From contig JAMWBK010000003.1 in NCBI GenBank assembly GCA_029953675.1, positions 2,666,001 to 2,730,000 on the forward strand: 64,000 bases of DNA, written 5' to 3'. Each line of letters begins with the position of its first letter. Positions within the stretch are counted from its first letter, which is position 1. The DNA comes from Rhodosorus marinus (Eukaryota > Rhodophyta > Stylonematophyceae > Stylonematales > Stylonemataceae). The notes under the pieces were generated by a model that did no database searches, was not told the DNA's origin, and worked only from the letters and a program-made list of their open reading frames with translations. A program made the position numbers and the translations under genes. Shown piece after piece: positions 9,897-20,704 of this stretch.

Positions 9897-10784
9897 GGAC
9901 GATGTCCGTACAACTGTGGATGTGTGAAAAGTGAGCTTCAACTGTGTTCCCGTGTTGCTTTTTGTTTGTGTTTGTGTATGTGTTGTTGTGAGTAAATGTG
10001 GGCATATCAATGTGCTGGCCATTCGAGAAGACGACATGTGCATTGTTTTATGTATGTGTGTGTGTGTTTGTGTTTTTGTGTTTTTGTGTTGACTATGTAT
10101 CTGTTTCAACTTAGGTAACTCTTATAAGTGAGTTTGTTTTCGAGCGCAGCTTGCGTTGCAAAAAAGTATTATGTTTATGTGTTCGTTTGCCCGGTGGTGG
10201 CTAGGTTTAACTTTGTGATAAAGATCAATTGTAATTGTTTCAAGATGAAGAACAACTGTGCGGATGGTCCAACTTGTGTGATAAAAAAGGAAAGTCCCGC
10301 TTGGAACGAGAGGCCTTCGATCTGCGAAGCGAGTTCCGCTTCAACGAACATGAACTTGAAACCGTGCTCAGGTCCAGCACGGAGCAGACAGGTCAGCATG
10401 CATGCAGTCCAAAGCACCTGCATCGATTCCGAGCACTCTAAATAAGGGTGGTAGTACGAGCTTGGGTATCGTGCCAAATTGCCCAATCCAAGTTGTGGCA
10501 TTGGCAAAACGACGAATTTGCAGTATTCTGTTCGGAGTACTGTAGCTCCGAGCCCGACAGTAGAAGAGCATCAAGGGAACGTCATGAGCCCGGCATAGGC
10601 TGTGTCAACTATCGAACAATTGCAAGGAGCCTTAGTCTGGGTTGGGGATGAGGATGCGCCAAGTAGGAGGGTCCAGAATGTAAAGAAATTAAATAATGCT
10701 TTTATACATCTTTTTTTGAAGTAGTTTAAAATAATTTGCATTATTTTGTACATATGTGCATTCCGCCATCGGATGGACGTCTAA
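9897..10784. other. MYB 3' region and intergenic DNA
   Basis: TG-rich low-complexity sequence (9950-10090) follows the MYB stop and probably belongs to its 3' UTR. Beyond it are short overlapping open frames on both strands without protein features. The 3' ends of the MYB gene and the convergent kinase gene must lie here. No gene is recognised. Confidence 0.5.
10053..10072. repeat. TG-rich microsatellite
   Basis: Short TG repeat (tatgtgtgtgtgtgt type) inside a longer TG/T-rich stretch downstream of the MYB stop codon. Confidence 0.7.
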
Positions 10785-11762
10785 TCAGTTGCCTGCCAAT
10801 TTGACCGCAATGGCATCAACGACCTTACCAAAAAGGTTTTGCTCTTGCTTAATTTCTCCGCATCTGACCACGTTCTCAGCAACGCTATCGTCATTCGACA
10901 CTTCGGAGGCAGAATCAGTCCACGTGTCCGTGGAGGATATTATGTGCTGTACTTTTCTAAGAGCAGCAGCAGCATCTGGTCGCTGACTTCCTTGCTTAGA
11001 GAGGAGCGTAGAAATAAGCCCTTTCATTGCAGGAGTTACTGACTCCCAGACGGGGTCACTGAACTCAACCTGTTTGTGAACAATGTCCTTCGCGATGAGC
11101 TTCTTCTCTGTGTGGAGGAACGGAAGCTTCCTAGCAAGGAGAGCATAGAGAAGCACGCCCAAACCCCACATATCAACGTGAGCTGGATTGTAGGACTTCT
11201 TGATGCAGATCTCCGGAGCACAGTACTGGAGGGTTCCGCAAAAGTCCGTGCAATTGTCCCCGAATGTCAGGTCGCTTGCTCTGTGCGCAAGTCCGAAGTC
11301 AATCAACTTGACCGAGTCGAGATTGCCATTTGCTATCATGACGTTCTCCAGCTTAATATCCCTATGTGCAATACCGCGCTTGTGCAAGTAGACCAGCGAA
11401 GTAAGAATCCTTTCCGCGACGGTCAAAGCTTCAGCCTCGCACAGACCCTCTTTTCTCTCCTTCAACACAGAGTATAAATCGCCTCCGGAAATGAGCTCCA
11501 AAACAATGTATATGTACTTGCCATCCTCGATCAGGTCGTGAAACCCGACAACGCCGTCATGGTTGCAATCCATCAGAATCTGGACTTCCCTCACCAGAGC
11601 TCTCCTAGAGGACCCAGTGGACGTCTTGTGCTTGGGGATAACCTTAACGGCAAACTCCTTCTCATCGCTAAGCCTCGCCACCCTCAAAACCACCCCACAT
11701 CCACCCTTGCCCAGGTACCCGATGAGCTCATATCCATTTTCAAGACCAGGAAAACCTTTCAT
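10785..11762 (-). CDS. Serine/threonine protein kinase, CAMK-like
   Basis: A 325-residue single-exon protein consisting almost only of a kinase domain. It starts at the ATG at 11762. It has the glycine loop GKGGCG (residues 18-23), catalytic lysine K40 in EFAVKVI, the hinge LELISGGDLY, catalytic loop HRDIKLEN (D135, N140), DFG at 155-157 and APE at 182-184, so it should be active. The hinge GGDLY and the HRDIKLEN loop resemble the calcium/calmodulin-dependent and SnRK/CDPK-like group. No EF hands, UBA or KA1 domain follow. A C-terminal tail of about 55 residues is acidic and serine-rich, then ends in an amphipathic helix (FGKVVDAIAVKLAGN). Substrates are unknown. It is convergent with the MYB gene. 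Confidence 0.93.
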   Translation of the reverse strand: MKGFPGLENGYELIGYLGKGGCGVVLRVARLSDEKEFAVKVIPKHKTSTGSSRRALVREVQILMDCNHDGVVGFHDLIEDGKYIYIVLELISGGDLYSVLKERKEGLCEAEALTVAERILTSLVYLHKRGIAHRDIKLENVMIANGNLDSVKLIDFGLAHRASDLTFGDNCTDFCGTLQYCAPEICIKKSYNPAHVDMWGLGVLLYALLARKLPFLHTEKKLIAKDIVHKQVEFSDPVWESVTPAMKGLISTLLSKQGSQRPDAAAALRKVQHIISSTDTWTDSASEVSNDDSVAENVVRCGEIKQEQNLFGKVVDAIAVKLAGN

Positions 11763-13490
11763 GGTTCAAAATCAGTTTCTTAACCCTTAGATCATACTAT
11801 CCTATTCCTTAATCACTATCATCCACCATCTCCCAATTCTCTCTCCACAAACCTTCCTCCTCCTGTACTGCGCCCAGTCTCTCCCTTTAAAAGGCCATCC
11901 ATGTATACATCCCCCATCTCAAAACCCCTAAATCACCCTCTCCCAAACCCAATCGTCAGCCAACAAAAAAAAAGTATGCAAAAGAGCTGATCAAGTCCAA
12001 TAATAATTTAAAAATGTACTTTCGAAAAAGTCCTCAAAATTATAAACTAAATTCAAATCGACAATTTCCCCTACTGTCCGAAAATCCCGTAGCAGAAAAT
12101 GAAAGAACTAAAAGCGGAGTGTCGTCAAAAGCCGATTGCAAAGCGCGGGCTGCTGAACCCCTGGAAATCTCTGTCACACCGGCCCCTTTCCCGTATTTTC
12201 AAAAGAAATTTGTTTTCTCGTCAATGAATAGAGAAGAAATGCCCGCTTAGTGGTTGTTCTTTTTTGGGGGGGTGGGGGGTTTGACGTTCCGCGGGAATAC
12301 GTTGTGTTTTTATAAGAAAATTGGGGTTAGGTATGTAAATTGGAAAAGAGAGAGAGAGCGCTATCATGATCTATTTAGTCAAACTGTCAGGAGGACATAA
12401 TTAAGAATAGTTATTCGTGTTTTGAAGTCATGAAGTCACATGGAATTTTGAGTTCGTGTCCGGGGCGGGGGGGGGAGGGGGCTTTGCTTTGCTTGGAAGG
12501 ATTCTTACTGGTTTCTGATCAGTCTCGTTGAGCAGTTTGACAATAAATCGTTTTTGGTCCATTAATATGGAGGGTTTTAAAACTCTTGTAAGGTAGAAAA
12601 GGGTAGAAAAATGGAGAACCATCTAGACATCTACACAGATCTAGTACAGAATGGAACTTGATTTAGACAATGCTTTCAGGTTAGCCCCAGTCGACTCTGT
12701 CGGCGACGGTAAGGTCTTGTTTTTACATGAAAAATGGAACAAAAAGGACAGAAACGATTGGTAGACGACTTGGAAACGCCGCCACCCTTTGGCCTGATGT
12801 CTGTTTCGTGGCTCGCGCGATACCCCATAAAATTTATTAAAACATGTATCTTACTCGAGCTTTTTTTAATAAAACAATGTGTAATTTTTGTTGATCTTTA
12901 TGGGGTGAGGGGGCCTTACAGTGCTCGTGCAAAGCAAGATTTGAAACATGAAAGCTTTTCTCGCGCTCTGAATAGCAAATTAATATGATTGGTTGATGGA
13001 ACGATCTATAGCCAATTATGGTATGTGAATTCCGTCACAGCTCATTGTATTTTGTGAAAAATAATGTAGGTTGGGCAAAAGCATTGTTGTTTCAATCATA
13101 ATTTTGGGGAAGCTCATAGCGCTCCCAGTTTACACTTTGGGCTATTTTGGTAATCTACGATATGATGAGGACATGATGCGGTTCATGGGCGAAGGGGAGA
13201 TTCAAAGTGTCAGGACTATTGAGGAGGGTGAAGCAGTGTTCGATGCAGCGTTCGAATGCTGCTTTGTTCTTGGACGCACGTCGTCGGCGTCTCCCTTTCC
13301 ACTCCTCCGGGTAAATGGGCGAGGCAAGATCTTGTTTTCCACTTGGACGGCTCTGTTCTGAGGACCTCCATAGTTTCGCATCCGACAATGTTATCTTGGA
13401 GGTTACTCTGTCAAGCCCATAATGTTTTAATCGACGTATGAAATCGAGTTCGTTGAGGAGTTTCCCTACGCTTATTTTTTTGATTGTGAA
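11763..13490. other. Kinase promoter and intergenic DNA
   Basis: Non-coding region of about 1.7 kb. The part next to the kinase start is pyrimidine-rich, with a TTTAAAA-like element near 11885. Poly-G runs occur near 12265 and 12465. Short open frames on both strands (for example 13071-13361 plus and 13155-13493 minus) lack recognisable features. Confidence 0.45.
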
Positions 13491-13745
13491 CATAGGGCTA
13501 TCGAATTAGTTGTAGTTGACAGCGTCCTGAATGAGGAACATCCCGACAGTTTGGTTCTTGTCCAGCGGGCAGTTCAACAGTTGCTAGGGCTGCTCTCTCA
13601 ATTGTCCCGAGCAGTTCTCGCTGGATGCGAAACCGTGTCTTACGCTCAGTGAGCAGCTAGCCCCGCGTGAAGAAGGCCCTTTCCACGTCGCAGCCCTTGA
13701 CACGGCAAAGAGTTTTCCGGGCTAGAACGAGAAACTCATTTCGAA
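13490..13745 (-). pseudogene. Possible transposase C-terminal relic (hAT-like)
   Basis: On the minus strand near 13600-13740, a stretch reading ARKTLCRVKGCDVERAFF, followed in the same frame after one stop by LLTERKTRFRIQRELLG, resembles the hAT transposase dimerisation region (ERVFS followed by a basic-rich helix). The frame carries a stop, and flanking frames give only fragments. No terminal inverted repeats or target duplication were found. The similarity is short and was judged by eye, so this could be chance. Confidence 0.2.
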
Positions 13746-14573
13746 GTGAACAACCGCCTGTCGCCGGATTGCACCTTTCGGTGAATGTAGATGTGTTTTC
13801 GAGGAGAATCTTCTCACGCCACGATTCTGGCTACATTTGCTGTGGATCTTGCAGGGCTTGTATGCTTGGTGGTGTTGCACCACGATTGGTGACAACCAGA
13901 GAAGATTCGCGCCGACGAATCGTTTTCTGATATGTGTGAACGGAGAGAAGGTGGAATTTCTGGCATTGTGTAAACCGTCACTGTCTGAGAATGGCTTTTA
14001 AAAGTACTCAGTGCTACAACAGCAAGTTTATTCCGTGAGCGAAAGCTAGCAACGGAGTCCGTAACCTTCGCGGCCTTACTCAGCCGTTCAGCCGGCATGA
14101 CCGGAGGTATTTGATGAAGACATTGCACCATTTTCCTATATGAGACTCGAGCACTTATTCTGAAGTGCTGAGAGTCGAACTAAACTGAGAATGCTTGCTG
14201 GAATGCAATATATCCACTGTCTCAATCTGCACGACCCAATCAAGTACAGAAGCTGGTGGGCAACAAGCGGGAAACTAGACTGTTCGGAACCATCCTGAAG
14301 GGTGATGTGAATAAGATTCGACTGGAATTGATACGGGATTGAGCGAGAAGTCAGTGTATGCTTTTCATCAAGGCGATTTCTCTTATCCTTCATCTGCGGA
14401 TCGACTCCAATGCCTATGATCAAAACGAGTTATTAAATTTACAGAGAAGTGGTCCTACAGCGGACTGGAAAAAGCGAGAGGTGGCGGGCCAGTTCTGCCG
14501 CCTAGTGCATCGACTATTACTCTAGTGTTGTATGCCATCATTCTTTGATAAGTTTCTGCCCCGCTCCCTGTGG
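13746..14573. other. Intergenic or decayed sequence
   Basis: Short open frames on both strands (for example 13814-14131 and 14136-14423, minus) with no family resemblance. This is the 3' flank of the metal-binding protein gene. Confidence 0.4.
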
Positions 14574-15637
14574 TCATCCGTGCAATCGAAAACAGATATC
14601 ATGAGCAAACTGGTCCCGGTTTAAGCAATCCAAAGACTTAATCATACCTTCAGGACCAATAGAGTCAGAGTACAGACTTTCATCGCAGAGGTCAACATTT
14701 GCATCCTCCGCAACTGCTCGTATCAAGGTTGGGCTCACAGTCTTCTCAAAAAATACGACTGGTGGTTTTGCTAATCGTATTTCAGATATTAACTCCGACA
14801 TCATCTTCGCCGAGGGCTGTTCCTCTGTGTTGATTCCCATCAAAGTACCCAAAATCGTCAACCCATAAGCACGGGCGTAGTACTGAAACGCATCGTGAGT
14901 GGTCACAAGCATTCTCTTAGATTCCGGTACTGACTGAATGGATTTCTTGATCCACTGGTCCTAAAATGATCAAAACAGGATCGCAGTACTGTTCTTGAGC
15001 GAATGGTTGAACTTGAAGCGTGGAACGCGAACAAGGTCCATCGTGACATGCTCTTACCAGCTCTACGAGCTCCTTGTTCATTCTTCTTGCTCTCTTCAAG
15101 TAAATCTTGCCGTGTTCAGGATCGCACTCAGAAAAAGCGTCCGAGATTGCGTTCACCTGTTCATGGAATGTATGTTAGATCAAGGAGGTACTTGCTCGTA
15201 AGACTGAAGACCTCCGACTTTCCGGGACCGTACCATGCAGGCTGCATTCCTTGCGTCGTTCCACACGTGAGGATCTGGAGTGTCGGTTGATTCGCATGAT
15301 GGCATGGGCTCTACGCTTTCACCAACGGCGAACTGCTTGCATTGCTGCGTCGCATTATTTATCAGCGGCATGAGATTCATTTCTAGGTCAAATCCGTTAT
15401 ACAAGATGATATCGGCCTTTTCAATGCGTATCTGTCCGTAGGTTCATCAACATTCCCCGTCAGAGCTTTTCCAGGTTGCCGCACTTTGGACTTCCAGCCA
15501 CTTACCGAGTCAGTAGGAACGGGCTCGTACACGTGAGGATCATCTCCAGGTTGAATAATGCCAGTAATAGAAAGAAAATCTCCCGCGATACACTTTGCCA
15601 AGTCAGTAATTATCGATGTGGTTGTTATCACGTCCAA
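14574..15637 (-). CDS. ZnuA/TroA-type metal-binding ABC transporter substrate-binding protein (cluster A-I), spliced
   Basis: In bacteria these proteins capture Zn2+ or Mn2+ and deliver it to an ABC permease. Four exons, 15637-15506, 15431-15234, 15156-15058 and 14960-14574, with introns of 74, 77 and 97 nt, give 271 residues in continuous phase. They begin at LDVITTTSIITDLAKCIAGD, which matches the start of the mature bacterial domain. Metal ligands by family position are His in PGDDPHVYEP, His in TPDPHVWNDARN, His in TTHDAFQYYARAYG and Asp in SLYSDSIGPEG. Three His plus one Asp is the zinc-type set (TroA/ZnuA), not the His2-Glu-Asp set of MntC/PsaA. GTLMGINTEEQPSA is also typical. Exon 1 opens at a splice acceptor, so an N-terminal leader exon lies upstream. 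No permease or ATPase gene is nearby. The partner and compartment are unknown; a plastid is plausible. Confidence 0.9.
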
Positions 15638-16166
15638 CTAAACCAAGAATACATAGACAGAAAAAACCTTCTTAAGTTTTGAAAATCTCCAAATGGGGCT
15701 CTCGTCGTTCCGAAGGCACAAAATATAACTGGCGCCTATAGGCCCTAGCCGGTGGCACTTGTCCTCCAGGTTAATACTTAAAACTTTGCGCCTGCCTGCC
15801 TCTACTATCCCCAATATGGCAAGGATTTCGCATTCGCTGGGAGGGCTGGTGTACCTTTTTCGTCGGTTCGAGGGGAACGGCCGCCGGCAAGCGAAATACT
15901 TCATCTCCTCCAAAATACCCATCCCCGTCGCCTCTCCCTCTCCCAAAATTGTTCAGTCCTCCCCCACCTCCCCCACCCTCAGCACACAAACGATGAACCC
16001 TTTCCCTTTTTAAAGACCGTTGTTGCAGTGATCTGTTCCCCAAAACCCCACCCAACGCGAAACCAGGTAAAGACATCGTAAAAGCGAGGAATCCCAACCA
16101 CAATACAGCCAAAAAAAAACACCAAAACAAGGAAAAGAACCTCAATAGATTAACACAAGCCGTCAA
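15638..16166 (-). other. Probable first exon (targeting leader) of the metal-binding protein, unresolved
   Basis: Two open minus-strand frames precede the acceptor at 15638. One (15771-16166) is hydrophobic at its start (residues SLFWCFFLAVLWLGFLAF) but lacks an early ATG, with an ATG only at 16076 (MSLPGFALGG). The other (15638-15946) contains MKYFACRRPFPSNRRKRY, which looks like a basic transit peptide. A donor that joins either one in phase was not settled. Confidence 0.3.
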
Positions 16167-19100
16167 ACCTCACGCATGCGTTCTCCAAGCCCTTTCAGCC
16201 CGAACAGGAAACAAACCTCAAAGAACCCAACGCACCCAGGCCCTAAAACCCAAGACTCTAGGCCCGAACAGAAAAAAAAAAGCCCCTCGACGAAACCCAA
16301 CGACACCCAAGCCCCACCCGAACATATACCAAAAGCCAAAATTTTCCTCCCTGCTCGAGCAAATTCAAGATGCTCTGGAAGAAGTACGTGATCTCTTCTT
16401 CAATACTGCGCTCTCGAAAAGCTACCCTCAAGCATCCCTACTATTCCCCGTCCCAGAACTCTGTGAAGCTGGCACCACTCTATTGCAGCATTTCATCCGT
16501 TGACACCGACCAATTTCGATCCCCTACATCAATCACATCGTCCATTGCAACACGCAAAAGACAATTAAGGACCAATCTCATAATTAAGCCAAAGTAATTT
16601 GCCCAGGGGTATTCTAAAATCAATACAATATTATTTCACTATAATAGAAAATTTTATGGACATGTCTTGCAGTCCATCCTTCCCCCCTGGAGCTCAATGA
16701 GTATCAGCCAAATCTTATTTTATAAAATAGCTTCATAATTATCGAAATATACCCCAAATTACGCCGGTTTTTGAGGTTTCGGGTTCCTAGAAGGGTTCCC
16801 TGAAGAGGAGCCACAGCTTTTTAGTTTTTCGATTTGTGAGGAACGGAGGTAATCATGACGAATACGAAGATTTTTTTAGTTTTTTACAAATACCAACGGG
16901 CCATGTCTCGGTTTCGAGGTAGAATGGGGCATGGAGAGAGTGGCGTTGAGCTCCGGGCCCGTTTTGTTTTTTAATTATATATGTCCTGCAAGGATCTTTT
17001 TCGTCTTCTAAACTGGGGGTGGGCTTTAGGAGGCTGGCACGAGAAAAGGAGCTAGAGCAATCAAAAAATGAGGTGGGGTAAGGGAAAAAGTAGAAATTCT
17101 TCTCCACCCGACGAAAATGCGTTTTGCGGCCACTTAATCTCAAATGAGTCAAAAGCAAAATCTCCTCTCTTTCCTCCAAAAAAAACGCCGGCTGCTTTCT
17201 CTCTACCTCTCGAGGAAGGAGTTAAAAATATCGTCCTTTGCTTTGCTCCGCATGATTTTCCTAGCCAGAGGATAGGCCATGAGATCTTCAAATTCACCTT
17301 TATGACCTCCCCCCTAGTTTGGATTTTAGTCCCTACAATTTTTTTTTGAAATGTAGTAACCTCAACCCGGTCCCCATGCTGCCGAGTTCTTCCAAGGGGT
17401 AGAGCTTGCCTTGTGGAACAGTTCTGAGCTAGTTCCTTCTAGTACGCGTCCTGGCAAAGAGGAGGACAGGGGTACGAATTGGGTGAAGATGTAATCCAAA
17501 ATATGTGTGCATAGGAAGTCTTCCTTGTTAGTTATGACATTTCAAGAGAATGCGCTTTTTTCTTCTTTTTTTTTCTCCAACCCACAATCGCTGGCGGATG
17601 GCGCAATGCTCTTTTTGCAATTTTTGCTGTCGAATTATAATAATAATTAAAAATATATTTGAACCAATGATGTATCGCATAGATATTCACGTTCTAAATT
17701 TCTATATATATATTTCAGGTACCCATTCTTTTTTTTGCATATTCTGATTTATAACGAATTAACACCTGCCGCGTGTCGAAGATCGAATCCATGAGCTCAA
17801 TTGATGTGGTTGTTGTATTGTCCAACCAATCCACAAACGTCACGAGCTTCCGAGTTGTTAGTCTTCTCCAAACATGAAAAAAAAAAAACTTCAGCAGGCT
17901 ATGGACCAATTAATGAACCGGTTAGCAGCAGTAGATTGGTTTCTGCAGCGCAAAAACTGAATGTCAACGGCCTCGGCTTTGCAGTCACACATTTTTGTTC
18001 TTGGTATGGCAGGCAGAGAAAGTCTTCGCCCTCGGACATAACGCACCAAACTGGACAGTTCAATCTGGGATGAAGTGCGTGAATTGTTGCACAAGGTTGC
18101 TTCAGCGGTAGGTCGGACGTGACTGTCCTTCCCACGCATTCATGCCGGGAAGTCGGAAAGGTCCGTGTATCTGAGGGTTAGCAATTCCACGGCGAGCGCT
18201 TCTCGATGATTGATTGAATGAAGACTGCAAAATTGATCGGCTTACGGCTCTCAACTCAGTCTCACATCTCCGTCTCTCTGCAGCTCACGTAAAAACGGTT
18301 TCCTTCAAGCACGCGCCGAGCAACGGATACTAGTGGTAAGCGAGGGCGTTTGCTTGTAGATGGTTCGAAAACCGCGTGCAAATATTTCAAGAACGGGGAC
18401 TGCGTCACTCAGCAAAGGCATTCTACTCCTCAAGAGTAAGTTTGATCAGCAGCGCTTTGCAATGAAGGGCTGGGTAGACTTGGTTCGGCGACAGGTCGTA
18501 TTTCGCCGAAATTGGAGGGACCGCATCCAGCGAAGGAAGCACTGACACCAATCGGACCAGGAATTGCAGCAAGAAGCCCTGAGAGACGTTGTCTGCGAGG
18601 GGGCACAATCCAAAAAAACACATCTGCACCCGGAGTGAGGTTTCATGAAACCATCGCAGGTCGACAATATAGTGCCGCTCGGCGATACGAGCTCGGAACC
18701 CTCTTGAACTACAGATCACAGTCTCCACGGCAGAGCAACAGTCAGCAGATCAGATATCTCCGCAGCCAGGACCATAGTCAGACCTTCAATTAGCCATCTT
18801 ACCAAGTCCGGCACCCTCGTGTATCCATTTACCGTGCCCGCCGACCGAGCCTTAATCAAGAAGCCATTTCTTCCTAAACATTTGAATTTCAAAATATCAG
18901 CAAAAGAACTTCAGGGTGACCTTCATGATAACGGTCGTCCCACCTAACCCCTATCCCCATTCTGTAATTCGTAAATCACTCTCCTGTGCTCCTAAAACAT
19001 CCAATTCGTCGCCCATCTGCGCACTCTCCACCACGGTGGCAATATTGACCTAATGGTTCTTAGAGCGATTAGATACAGGCCCCCTTCTTTTGCGCCAATT

Positions 19101-19454
19101 TGCAAGGAGTTTGCAAACAAAAAAGGCTCTTTTTCTGTTTAGACAATTTTAGAAACCGGATTTTCTTAAACTAGTATTTGGCCAAGAACTAAATGGGAGT
19201 GCAGATTTTTTTGCGCGAAATTCTGCCAGAAAGAGTGTTTTGGGGTAGGGGGGGATTGTGATTTGGGATATCTGAGCTTGGGAAAATGTAATGGCGCGGA
19301 GTTTCGTGTTTTTTTTTTTGTCTTGTGTGGTTTGGTTGATGTAGAGGATGGAGCTGATGTGGGAGGCAAGGACGTGAGAGGTGACTTGTGGGGGGGAGAG
19401 GGATTTTTTGAGAAGCAAGTTTTATGACGGGGTTGTTTGGAAGGAACGAACGCA
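16167..19454. other. Long intergenic region upstream of ftsZ
   Basis: Mostly AT-rich and homopolymer-rich non-coding sequence. Open frames at 17801-18139 and 18360-18793 on both strands look slightly protein-like, but I could not assign frames, splice sites or family. The last 300 bases, with poly-T and poly-G runs, should contain the ftsZ promoter. A hidden short-exon gene near 17.9-18.8 kb cannot be excluded. Confidence 0.4.
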
Positions 19455-20704
19455 ATGGGATTTGTGCTTAGTGGGGTGTTCAGTCATCCTGGATTGAGCC
19501 GGAGATGCCGATCGTCGTCGAGTCGATCGGGCCCAGTTTTCATGACGCTTGAATCTCCGCCCTGTTCTATTAAGGTGATCGGGGTTGGAGGTGCAGGTGG
19601 GAACGCGGTGACGAGAATGCTGGAATCCGGCTTGGACTCCGTGGAGTTCCTCTGCGCAAACACCGACTTTCAGGCACTGTCCCTGTTCAAGGAAACCCCC
19701 GGGGTTGGAAAGCGTAGGGTCATTCAGCTCGGTGAGGATACGTGCCGAGGTCTAGGTGCGGGTGGCGAACCCGCAGTCGGAAAACAGGCGGCTGAGGAAT
19801 CCAAGTCAGATATTGCGAAATCTCTGTCTGGGGGTGATCTTGTTTTTATTACTGCGGGAATGGGCGGTGGCACTGGAACAGGCGCAGCCCCCGTAGTGGC
19901 CTCGGTGAGCGCGAATATCCTCTCCGGAGATCAGCCTTTCAGCTCGTCTTTGCTAGGGGTACGCATGCGTAGCCTTGGAATGCTGATCCGACCCTCTGGT
20001 CTATGACATTGCAGGTAGCAAAGGAACTTGGTTGTCTCACGGTTGGAGTCGTGACAAAGCCGTTCATGTTTGAGGGACGGAGGAGAATGTCACAGGGAAA
20101 CCGAGGCCTTGAAGATCTGAGAGACGCTGTTGATACGCTGATTGTCGTTTCAAATGATAAGCTATTGGAGACAATCCCAAAGAACACGCCTTTGTCTGAC
20201 GCGTTTTCAGTCGCGGATGATGTCTTGAGGCAAGGTGTCAGCGGTATTTCTGACATCATTCTTCGTCCGGGTCTAGTCAACGTCGATTTTGCAGACGTCA
20301 AGTCGGTTATGGAGGAAAAGGGATACGCACTGCTTGGTATCGGGTTCGGTACTGGGGACAGTAGAGCCAAGCAAGCAGCTACTAACGCTATTGCCAGTCC
20401 TCTTCTCGACTTCCCGCTTACGTCCGCAAAGGGAGCAGTCTTCAACGTGAAGGGCGGGAGTGACATGACCTTAGCTGAGGTAACGTTCGTTCCATTTATC
20501 TAACCTGCTTCAGGGGACGATGCTCCTGACGACATCGAGAACCAACCTCTGCGTGCTTTTTTTTGCATCACCTAGGTAAACGCTGCGGCGGAGGTAATCT
20601 ACGACAGTTTGGATGCGGACGCAAACATTATTTTCGGTGCACTGGTAGATAAAGAGTACGAAGGGACTATCAGTGTTACCGTGGTCGCAACTGGATTCCA
20701 GTAA
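19455..20704 (+). CDS. ftsZ: Plastid division GTPase FtsZ
   Basis: FtsZ polymerises into the ring that constricts the plastid. Exons 19455-19904, 20015-20479 and 20576-20704 (introns 110 and 96 nt) encode 347 residues. The start is the ATG at 19455. The leader, about 38 residues ([10 protein letters not shown], then an Arg/Ser-rich run [11 protein letters not shown]), is typical of a plastid transit peptide with an early phenylalanine. The GTP-binding core follows: [19 protein letters not shown], the tubulin signature GGGTGTG at about residues 137-143 and the T7 loop region [12 protein letters not shown]. The protein ends immediately after the core (TVVATGFQ). There is no linker and no conserved C-terminal motif for membrane-tether binding, unlike FtsZ2/FtsZA types. 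The stop codon overlaps a donor-like GTAAGC, so a longer spliced form is conceivable. A second, full-tailed paralogue probably exists elsewhere. Confidence 0.95.

Noticed and set aside
19437-19454. FtsZ start six codons earlier
   Set aside because: The codon at 19437 is TTG. The first ATG in frame is at 19455 and begins a normal transit-like leader.
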